From Aptenodytes patagonicus (Eukaryota > Chordata > Aves > Sphenisciformes > Spheniscidae): a stretch of 64,000 nucleotides of DNA. Positions 27,101 through 39,100 of this stretch are shown in pieces (position 1 is the stretch's first letter; each line of letters begins with the position of its first letter). The position numbers were made by a program, and so were the translations under genes. The stretch is taken from NCBI RefSeq assembly GCF_965638725.1, contig NC_134982.1, forward strand, positions 42,522,799 to 42,586,798, read 5' to 3'. The notes below the pieces were generated by a model. That model worked only from the letters and a program-made list of their open reading frames with translations, did no database searches and was not told where the DNA came from.

Positions 27101-30100
27101 ACTAAAAGCTGGTATGAGAATGTTTATATTTGTAAATAAACAGCACAGTCTAAAGTTTCAGTTAGCTGCTTTCAGATTTGTTTATACAAAACCTGACAGA
27201 TTTAAGTTGTGAGCATCAGTATAAAACGTTTGATGTGTCTTGTGATTCAGGCCTCCTATTTGTTCTTCATAAAAGTAGTTAGCCATGAATTTCTGTGAAG
27301 CCTGTAATAGTAAGCCTCCTTCCTACCACAAGAACACCTGTTAATTTAATTAGATAAGAGGCTGTTACTGTTGGAAGTCAAAGGATATCTGCCAGCCTGG
27401 TGAGTGTTGCATTTCTTCAGTAAGCAAGTCTTTAAGTTCAGTTCACCTTGGTTTGAATTAATGATTGCAAGACTGTAAGAATGATGATTATTTGTGTTGT
27501 TATTGTTGCCACAGTAATAACACATAAGGAATCAGTTTGTTGCAATGGGTTGATATATCTCTGGATGTAAATCAATTAAACTACTTAGTGATAAAAGACC
27601 TGTTTTCAGGTGTTTGTGGAACTGAAGTACATGCTCCACTGCCTTCTTGAAAAAATGTGGTAGTATGGACATATCTTTGTGCAGGTGTCACAGGAAAACC
27701 TGTTGTCCAGATATGCAATGCTAACATTGGTATGGGTATATTTGCACAGAAGGAGGAGAAAATGGAGGTGAAAGTTACCTTCTGTTATTTTGTTTTTCCA
27801 GGAAAAAGTAGCGTAGTTTTAGGGAGGTTATTTTTTGAAGACTGTTTAAGTTTGAGAGCATTAGAAAACTTGAATCTAAATTATTTAGATCTGAAAAAGC
27901 TGGAATAATAATGGTTAAGATTCTTCTCTCACCTTTTACACTGGTGTTGCTTCAAAAGAAGTAACCTCATGGTTTACACTGCTGTAAATGAGGGGAAGCT
28001 CCGTTTTTTTTCCTTAAAAAAAAAACAAACCAAGAAAAAAACCACAAAAAAAACCCCTTGTTTGTTGCGAATAGTGTTTTCAATGAAAACAAAAAAATCC
28101 TTTGGTGTTCTTCCTGACTTATTTGGTGTGGTTTCTTTTCATTTTTTAAAGTAATTGTGCTAAACATGAAATTTTAATTTTTTTTTTAAGCCAAAAAGAA
28201 AAGGAGGAAATTAATCTAAGCAGGGACTAATTTAGAACAGCTAGTAGTCTGTGAGCCCTGGCATTAGCATGCAGATTCCTGCTTGACTTGGAGTCTCTGT
28301 AAGTTCTTCTCTAACTATTCTCCTGTCTCTGTTTGTTCCATGCTAAGCAGATGGCCCAGAAATTAGCCAAAAGCAGGAAGAAGGTGCAGTACAAACTCCA
28401 TCAGCTTGATGTTATGCCTGTTCTTTTGTTTTCTGGGAGGGTTTTTTGCCTTTCTTTTTATTTTGTGTTTTTATTTTCTGCATCCAGCAAGTTTTTTTTA
28501 AGATTTATTTCTGAGCCACCATACAAGTTGACATTTCTCAGAAATCAGTTGCCTGATTGGCCATTTTTTGTTGCTTATCATTAGCCATTTCATGTTAGAA
28601 ATAGAATAAAGATTGGATTTATCACATGGTTACAGGCAGTACCCAAAATGCATACTAAAGAAATAGGACTGACATGGCAAAGGTTTTAACTCTGTAAAAT
28701 GATAGATTAAAATTGTCTTTTTTATTTTATTTTATCTTTCTGTAAGAGTGCTTGCTTTGATTCACAGATGTGTCAAATTGCTGGATGCAAAAAAGAAAAA
28801 AATTATGTATATATACACACAGTAATATGCTGGATTGACTCATCTTAGTAATAAGTTTCGTTTATGGAGTTTTAAGTATCTTAACAAGTCTAATTTTTAA
28901 AAAAATTACAAGCATTTGCTTTCTGTTAACAAAATGTGACTTCTAAAGTGGGTTAGTGCTTGAATAGTATGTTGTCCGATTGTGAAGGTCTTCTTACCAG
29001 AACTGCATTATGAATTGCTTAAACTGTACCCACCTGTGGTACAGGTTTTTCCATTGGTCTTGGCAGTCACTGTTAGCCCATATAGAAATTCCTCAGGCAA
29101 GAGATGCTGTTAGGCCTTTCTGTGGCTTGTGTGAAAAACTTTCATTTAAAGTGGGATTCATAGTGTGGAGAAAATGGGAGAATCATTTTGATTTTCATGA
29201 AATCTTTATATAGTTCATGTTGCAGTCAGGTATAATTTTACTGAATCAGGGTTAACAATTTTTCAAATAATATCCAATTCACTTTCACATATATGTATAT
29301 AGTTTCCATATCTTTGTGTTTATCTTTAGCTTCTGCAGTCTAATACTCTATCTTGCATTGCTGTTCTGGTGACTGTGTCTTAGTGCGCCCCTGTTCATGA
29401 GCTAACATAATTAGTAAGTATGTTACCTAATGTGTTTGTTTGACTCTAATCCATTTATTTGCAGGCTCCAGAAGGTGAATCTCAACCCATGACTGAAGTG
29501 GACCTCTTCATTTCTACACAGAGAATAAAAGTACTGAATGCAGACACACAGGTATAGACAAAGATGCCTTTGTCAATATTGTGGTAGTAGGCTACTGAAA
29601 TAGACTTTCACCTACCTGCCAAAATTTGTCCTTCAAAAAGTGCTGGCTCTTGTATTTCTCTCCAGGATTTCCTAGTAAGAAATCCATGCTCAAGAACCAT
29701 GTCATACATGCAATTACTCTGGTGTGTCTGACTTTAGAAATTATTAGAATTTGCAGGTAAGCTAATTGCAGTCAGCTCATTTCTTATGAGCCATGATGCA
29801 TCAAGTATCAATTGTGCCCAGAGTAGCCCGAAATGTTTGGTTGTCATAATTTGAAGTTTATAGTCCTTTGTACATACATGCCCAGCATATTCAGGTTCTG
29901 ATACTGAGGTCTTTATGTGCTTTTCCACAGAAAACACAACTTTAATTTGTAAAACTTGCTTTTTGCTTTGCTTTTGGAAAGTGGAGCTCTTGTTTTCTAT
30001 TGGCATCTCCCATCATGCATGACAGGTATTACAGACTTCACTTAGCAAAGGTCTTATATTGCCATTAGTTTGTTTTCATAATACTAGGTGTGCAATAAGA

Positions 30101-33100
30101 ACTTTGTTGAAACAGCTGCTCATGTTGGTTTTTGTATTCCCCAGGAAACCATGATGGATCATCCCCTGCGGACCATTTCTTACATTGCAGATATAGGAAA
30201 TATAGTTGTTTTGATGGCTCGTAGGCGAATGCCACGGTCTAACTCCCAGGATAATGTGGAAGCATCTCACCCTTCCCAAGACGGAAAGAGGCAGTACAAA
30301 ATGATTTGCCATGTCTTTGAGTCCGAGGATGTAAGGAATTACTCTGTCTTGTAATTTTCTAGGGGTGGAAATGTAAGCACATTTTAGTAGGCTTGAAGTC
30401 CATTGCAAGTGGTCCTGTTTGTTCATTAACTGCAACCAAATATTTCATCTAAGCAGAGGAACTTGCCTTCTGTTTGCACGCGAAACTGATGTTTATAGAA
30501 ATGCTTCCCATTTTTAAGCTCCTTCAATGCCTTCCAGTAACAATAAGAGGAGGGTCCAGTTGCCACAGCTTACAAATACCAGCTCAGATTCTGCATGTGA
30601 GAGTGAAAGTCTATCAGAGATGCTTATTTTTGCAGGGAAATTCTAATCCCAAGTATTGCATCAAGGATTTTTTTTTTTTTTGAGGAGGAGACTTGTGTTG
30701 GGGAATAGTTGCTGACATCATATCAAAAAGCCAGCAAAGAGAGTTGGTAATTCCAGCAATCCCAAAGTATGCTGAATAGAGACACAGCTGAGTAAATTTT
30801 AGTCTATGGTGCAGGTTACTAAGCTACCTTACATAGGACTTTATATCCTGTCTTCACAATCAATGTTGATAACTTGCTCATTTTATGCACTTTTTAAAGC
30901 TCAGTAACTGAAAGGTAAAAATCAAACATATTAGATTGAAGTGGCTAGATATGTAGCTGTTGAGATCATAATCAAATTAACCCTAATAATTTGGGAAAAT
31001 AAAAAATCTCAGTTCTAAGCCCTCCAAAGAGCAGAGTATCACTTAAGAGAAATAAGATGAAAATATCCATTTCTTATAAAATCCTCATATGTCTTCCACT
31101 CTACAGTGTATCAGCAAGGACTTTGAGATGGAAAGGTTTTCTTGAATAAGCAGCTGATTTTATGTAGTGATGAATCTGTTCTAAACCCATGTGTGGATAA
31201 ATTATCTGGTTGCAGATGAATGTACATATACGACCCACTGATGAGGTTAAAAAGTAAGGACAAGAGCTCTGATAGAAGTAATCCTCTACCAAAATTTTGA
31301 CAGCATAAAAAATTGTGGATTTTTTTCCCCAAAATAACATGTAGGCTAGTTTTGCAAAGCCTTTCAAGAAACTGATGGGAAAATAAGAAGAGTAGCCGAT
31401 TTTTTTTGGCTTAATGTCACTTGACATGCTGCCCGCTTTGAGGCTGCTGTTCCTGTATTTCTAGTCACAAGTTTGGACACTGCTAGCTCTCTTACAAGCT
31501 AGCAAAAATCAAACTGTCAGATGCCAGAGGCTGGGGCTTATTTTCCTTCAGCATGTGGTGGTCTGACTATGATCCAGACTTCCTGGATCTGTTTCCCAGG
31601 CTGCTATTAATACTTTGGCTAGCTGGCATCTATGCTTCTTTTTGGGGATCACTTACATTACTTTCTCTGGTTTGTTTGGATCAGCCATATTTGTGTCAGA
31701 TGTGATCCTCCCTATGCCACTAGATATTGGCCTGGAAAGTACATGCCTGCAGATCCAATAAAACATTCCTCAGTAAAAATATGCTGAGAAATTGCAGGAG
31801 ATTATGTCAGCTCTCCTTAGTCATGGTATAGTTCACAAATAGCTTGTAAAATTTATTTCAAATACCCAAAGGACTAAGAAAGTGTTAAAATGGAAACATT
31901 GTAGCACCTGTTAGCAGCAAGGAGATGGCAGCTTCAAAGATTTTGTACATCCAGTGGAGTAGTACAGCCTGTTTATATTATAAAACTCATGTATGTATCA
32001 TTGTCACGTTTTCTTCTTCTGGGACAGCTGGGTATTTAGAAGAATTTACCCAGTAACTGACACAGAAACTGTAAGCCCCCAAGCGGGCGTTGGCCAGAAT
32101 GTGTCTCTGCTTGGAAGAGTCCTTATCCAAGGAGGACAGCACCAGATTTTCAACTGTATTTAGAGCTGGGTCTTCAAATGAGCTAAACCCTAGTGATCTG
32201 CCCAAATGCTGGGTGTCTAAATGGGAGTTGACCTCTTCTTGGAGAGAAGATACACGTGTATGAATGCAACACCTGCATTTATCTCCTTACCTAGGTTACT
32301 GAGCTATAGAGGTGTAGTTTTCCCATTATCTTGCAGTCTTATTCTTGCTGTCAAAACTGGGTTGATCTGAGCATTGGTAAAATACTGCCAGTCTAGATAT
32401 TGGCCTTTTCAGAAACAGCAATCATGCTATTCTCAGCAGCAGGTTTAGCTCTAGTTTGAGTTGCTTTGAGATACAATCAACTTTTTATTTCAGGGTTGGG
32501 AACCTTTCCTTTGTTAGGGACCAAAGTGGACTTTAAATACAGCTGGTAGGCTGTATAAAAATGTACCTCAGCAGTATTCATTCATCACCAGCACTCCCCC
32601 AGGCGTACCTTGTCAGCTATGGAGCACTCCTCCTCTTCCCTCCCTTCGCCACAGCCAGCACTGTGCTCCAAGGGACTGTTTCAGTACGTATCGTGGCCAA
32701 ACTCCTGTGCACTACACAGTGCTTACTGCACGTATCGCTCCAGTTATGCACAGCAGTACTCTGCACCATGCTGTGCTGCTTTCCTCTCCTGTCCATTACC
32801 TGTCTCACACTAACCATGGTCACTACCTCAAAGGGAGTCATCCCTCTGGTCTGCTGTTTCCAGCTGCATCCCCCACCTTGTATGACACAGAGCTTTCCCC
32901 GTGTCTACCTTGTGCCTGATTTCTCTCCCACTGCTGCAGATGTAGAACAGTGCACGGTGAGAGCAATGCAGTGTAGTGAGTGGTGCATTTTGTGGCTTTA
33001 GGTGCAGGGAAGGCTACGGGAAGCTGCAAGTGCAAGAGGGTGGACACAAAGGACAGGCTGAGAAGGAAAGGGGCAGGGAACTGGCAGAGTCATGGGAGTT

Positions 33101-36100
33101 GGAGGGAGAGAAATAAGAAATGTAGGGGAGAGAGGTTGAAGGAGGTAGCAGGGTGGAGAAGGGAGATATATGTGACCATTTCTAGTCACTTCAAGACCTG
33201 GATCCAGTCACTAGTTGCTGCCCTTTTCCTGTTTCATCTGAGACTGAGGTGGGAGCAGCCAATATGGACATGATGGTTTTAAAGGAAGGTAAGAAAAGGA
33301 GGAACTATCCTTTTAAATGTAGTTGTGTGTTTTCTAGTAGACAGTTTCATTTTCACTGCTGGCTTGTCAGAGAATGGCATTGCCTCTGCTAGAAAGGAGA
33401 GCCATCTGGGAGCTGCACATGTGGGAAGAATTGTAGGTGCAAGCTACAGTCACTGCAGTGGGTATACCTTTACGTTTATATTAGCAGTTCTTAACTGTGA
33501 AAGGATGGCTTTATTTATATTTATAATTTATAATTGCTTACCAAGCTGGATTCATGGCACAGGTGAATGTATTGACATTTTGTGGGTCTTTCAAATCAGT
33601 TCTTAATGCACAAATATTTTTTAAACTGGATTGCGGTAACTTGACTTGTAGGTTCCTCAACTTGACTTGATGATCCATTTTACAATGTGATGGTAACAGA
33701 GAAAGTGTCAGTGGACAAGACCATCAGAATGTTTCACTTTTTTCTTTTCTCTTCTCTGGGAACCGCTACAGGCACAGCTGATTGCACAGTCCATAGGTCA
33801 AGCATTTAGTGTGGCCTACCAGGAATTTCTGAGGGCAAATGGAATCAACCCAGAAGACCTTAGCCAGAAGGAATATAGTGACTTGCTCAATACCCAGGAC
33901 ATGTACAATGATGACCTGATTCACTTCTCCAAATCTGAAAACTGCAAAGAAGTATGTCTGATTTTTTTCCATAACAGCATTAAGCTGCTCTGTACCAGTT
34001 GCAGGCCCATGCTGGCAGACATCGGAAAACCATTAATACTTCCTATAAATGACCTCAGTGAGCCTAGAATATCCTCCCAAGTAGGACACCCTGTCATGAG
34101 CTCTGTTTCAAAGGCAAACAGTGAACCCAAAATTTATCAGCAGTGAAGTCATTTACCATCTGTTTCTGTTCTTTTTACCAAACAATTTTCAGACATATTT
34201 GACATTGTATGTTAATGAAATGAATTTAAAACAGATTAACAGAGTAATACAATTAAACAGATTACAGTAAACAATATAAAATTTATAGAGGCATGGGTGT
34301 TTGTGAGAGTGGCTGATTCCGGATTTTAAAGGGTTGTATTTGTTGAAAGGATTTGTAGCTTGATTAATAAAGATGAACCAGTGCACAACTGCAACACACA
34401 GGTAGTGGTTTTCCAATCCACAGTCATAACCTCTTGCAATGTCTTCCTGTTTAGCTTTGTCCACCGAAGCCCATGGCACGAGGGTTTCTTCCACTCCAGT
34501 TTCCTCTGCTCATATGCAGAAAGAAGTTGTGAGGGGTGTTTCGCACTAAGCAAAATCTATATTATGTAGTGTTGATGATATCATGTTTTAATACAAATGA
34601 AATGTAGTAAAATGTGTACCCTGTTTTGTTTTGCCTTTGAATTAGAAATGCAGGTTGCAAATAAGGAGAGGTATGCGTTCGTTGGTGTTAGTCAGTTCCA
34701 TAGGTGTGAAGAAGCCTTTTTTTGAAACACTTTTTCTTATGATACAGGTTTACATTGAAAAGCAAAAAGGAGAAATCCTAGGTGTAGTGATTGTGGAGTC
34801 TGGCTGGGGATCCATTTTGCCTACAGTTATCATAGCCAACATGATGCACGGAGGACCAGCAGAGAAGTCTGGGAAGCTGAACATAGGGGACCAGATCATG
34901 TCAATCAATGGGACCAGTTTGGTTGGTTTACCACTCTCAACATGTCAGAGCATTATAAAGGTATGGAGAATGTTTCTGGAAGTTACACATTTTAAAAGGG
35001 TTCCATAATAGGAGAGCAGAAAGTATAGAACTCTTAAGTAAATTCTTCCCAAATGTTTGTATAGCACTCCATTTCATGATCTTTAAACTACAGTGGGAGT
35101 TATGCTACACTGACTCCCAGAAAGTGAGCTGTGCCATTTACTTGCATAGACAAGGACTCTGCAGAACTTCACTCCACTGCACTCCAAGAGAATATTTTGT
35201 TCAGAAGGAAGATATTACCAGATATACATCTGAAGACACTTAAAATTTTATGTGACAAGTGGAGGCACAGATGCCTAATACTGTCCTAGGCCATATTAGC
35301 TGTTTAAATGCCTCCTAGTATCTGGCTGAAATAGAGCTAATGCTTTTTTGTTGTTGTTGTTTGTAACTATTTTTAAAACTTTTAAACTTTGAATTAAAGA
35401 CATACTTATCCTCTGTAGAAACTGCTCAAATTATCTGAAGGTGTGATGTTTCTCTTGACTTGGCTAAATGAGATATTTTAATTAGAAGTGCTTTCTTCTA
35501 GTTGTCAGATAAGTATGTGACTGCAAAAAGCATGCAGGTGAACTGGAACTGAACAGTGTCTGGAGTAGCTGTAGCATACAAGGGAATAGGTATTTAAACA
35601 TCAGAGTTTCAAGAGCTGGAACGATGCATTACTAGGGAATGTTTGAGATTAAGCTATATGGACTTTGTTATTTATCAAAATAGCCCCTCAGAGTTACTGC
35701 AGATCATAACATGTAGACACATAATGTAATGCTGGTGGTGTACTATACAGAAATCCTCTGATTTCTAGGAATATGCCTGTTAAACTTATTTATTTAGGCA
35801 ACTTTCCAGTAATAAGTTGTATTGTGTAATTTTTTTTTGCATTTTGTACTTTTTTAAATTGCAAAGTAAATTTTGCACTTACAAAGTAAATTTATAACGT
35901 AAAAAAAATTTACAGAGTAAATTTTTATTTTTTGTCCATGGATTAGTTTCTTAATACTTGAACTAAGATGTTTGCTATAAAGACTTCCCATTCTGGTTTC
36001 CAAAAATGTTAATGTTGAGTTTTGATGAGTAAGAGATGCACAAGTCACTGAACCAGCCATTTTAGATTCAGTGAGTAGAAATGATAGCCTGGAAGTGTAG

Positions 36101-39100
36101 CATACTAAAAACACGACAAAAACAGTCTTACATTTGTGAAGGAAGGGAAAAAAAAATCATACTAAATATCTTTGTGCCAGCTTCAGTGGAACAAAACTCC
36201 CTGCAAATTTAGGCTTTTCATGTTAGCCATACTGGTTTCCTATCCCACATCAGTTTTATTTCTAAAACTGTGGTGAGTTACGCTTCTCTGATTCAGGGAC
36301 TTCTCAGGTGGAGTTTCGTTGTGCTCGTCTGTACTTGCTCAAAACAGAAACAACCAGCTTTGCTGTTTCCAGCTTCTGCAGACCTTTCTCTTCCTCACTG
36401 ATACTTACTGCTGTTGCTATAGGAACTGCTAGACATTCATTTTGTCTTTCTAAAGAGAAGATAGTCTCTTTATGTACTCCATACATCTGGAGCTGTTCAT
36501 ATAGCTTCTGGTAACAAGTGTATATATACCACTGAATGATCAAAGCACACATTTAAATGTGGCAGAAGCATCTCAGGATTTCAGATTTCTTTAGCATGCT
36601 GTAAGGACTCCTATGAAAAGATTAGAATATTATGTAGATAAGAAGAATATCTTGCAAGCACTTCAAATAAGATAATTTCAGTATTATGGATGTAATCTCT
36701 GGTACTAATTGACCATAAACCAATTGCAAACTGACAGAGCTTGGAAGAAGCTTTCCATATGTGGTGGTTATTCCCTAATTGTATTATGCTACTTGTATCT
36801 TTTTCAGAAGCATCTGGTGCTGCCTACTATCAGAAGCATACTCAGGGACTAGATAAGCAAATAAATTGGTCAAATGATGCAGTTGTTTTGTTTCTGATCA
36901 GCATATATTACCAGTCTGCATAATACTGGAAATTAGCCACTTTTGAAATATATGTGCTTTCTGTAAAATTAGAAAATTATTTGTTGGGGACCACATTACT
37001 TTTTTTTCAAGGAATACATATAAATAAGTTGCACATTCGTCAGGGAAGTAAGAACGCAATGATACCAACTCTGTTGAGGGCATGTAAGCTGAGTGAAATC
37101 GGATGACTGAAGTTAGACACCTAAATTCCTCATACAAATGGGCATCTCCAGTACTCTGCATGACTCCTACCCTCCTGGATTTAGAAGGCTGAGGCAAAAG
37201 CCCCTCAGACTTTTGAGTAAACATTGTACCCACAGCTTAGTACAGGTTGATTAATCCCTGTCTTCCACTATGTGTGTTGTTGTGAAGACCTGCATATAGA
37301 AGATGAAAGGCCCTTGAGCATGTGTGGTGTGCTGCTAACTCCTCACTGGAGTGGAGGAGTCCATAGTCATGGAAGAGATGGAGTTCGGACCTTCTTTCTG
37401 CTGAGAGTGGAGTAGAGGCAGTTCCCACAGCCATGTGTTTTGTCATTTTGTATTCACATGCCCATTTTCTTGAAGCCACTTTCAATAATGAGCCAAGCTG
37501 AGCTCAGCATTGTGTGGAAGTGAGGGCAGCTGTTTCCCATGTGATGATTGCATCCAGTTTAAGGCACTGACAAGAAAACAGACTCTAAGGCAGTTCACCG
37601 TGGCAGGATGCCAGTCTAGTTATTCAAGTCACTGCTGAATCTGGAGTTTAGCTCAACAGAATCAGCAGCAGTAAACTGGATGTAGAGACTTCAGTGTATT
37701 ACCTTAGCTATAGTAGAAATTATTTTTCAGAATTAACCTTCTGAAGTCAGTGTCGGACACCTGTTACTTGCAGCGGGATCCAGATTTCAATTGTACATAC
37801 AAAAGGAATTCAGGAGTAGGTACTGGAATTGCTAGGTGTTGTATTAAGTAAGGTGGAAGTTGCTGTATTCTTTATAAAGCATTTCTTTCTTGATGTGGAT
37901 TTTATATTTATGTATTTATTTGTTGGTTAATCCTTTGTGTGAATGAAGCATTTCAGAAAAATATCTTAACAATCTGCAAGAGCTCTGAATACTTGTGTAA
38001 GTACGAATAGTTGTACCAGGGGTCAGGTTGCAGTTTTCTACATTTTCACATTTGAGTTTTCAGGGAGCCATACCATCACAGAGTCTCTCAGGCTGGCAGT
38101 CACCACTGAAGCTGGTCTAGACCAACACTTTGGCACAAAGTAGAGCAGGTTGCTTAGGGCTGTGCCCACTAGGGTTTAAATAACTCCAAGGTTGGATACT
38201 CCACAAACTCTCTGGGTAACCTGTTCCAGTGTTTTACCACCTTGACAGTAAAAATAAATTTTCCTCCTTCAATTTTCTTCTGGTAGCAAAGAGTTCATGA
38301 TGAATGTGATCATTTAGAAGGGAGGAGGAATGGAAATTAGGAGTACTGCTTATACAAGCATGATATGAGCAGGACCTGCAGTTTGCTTGACAGAATTGAA
38401 TATATCCCATTAGGGAAGCCACTTATTTGTAACTGTCTTAGCTAATTATTTAAAGTTTTATTTCCCATCCACAGTCATTGGCTTTTTTGGTGAGATGCAT
38501 AGACCTGTTTAATATTCTTTTTATACACGATTTGTGTTATCAAATTAAGAAATTGCCAACAGGAAGCTAGTTTTCTTAAAACAACCGTGTCAGCTTCTCA
38601 GCAAGAAAAATTTGATATTTTATCACTCATTTCACTGAATATTCTGATGCTTGTGTCTGGCATTCAGTGATCAGATTCTGTTACAATGCATACAAAGAGC
38701 TGTTTATTCAGGGCTGTTCCCATGTCAATATTTTAACACTTCCCCCACCCCCCAGTGCTTACGTTAAATGTTTCACTCTGTCTTTGCCAGCATTTTTCAT
38801 GGTGATTTCTTTTTGCAGGGTTTGAAAAACCAGGCCCGGGTTAAACTGAACATAGTTAGGTGTCCTCCAGTAACCACAGTCTTGATCAGGAGACCAGACC
38901 TCAGATATCAGTTGGGCTTCAGTGTGCAGAATGGGATTGTAAGTAGCTTCCATACTCTCTGGTTAAGCTTTAATATATATGAAACTTCTTATCCATTTGT
39001 GGGTAAGTTTCAGTGTGGGAAGAGGGAAGCTGCCATTTTCTCCCTTACAGCAACCAGGACTTTGCACATGTGTTAAGTCCAAGATATAAAAGCTGAGTTA

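Noticed and set aside
32561..33001. 146-codon open frame and several overlapping frames in intron 8
   Set aside because: Frames are open on both strands because the block is GC-richer; no family resemblance is seen.
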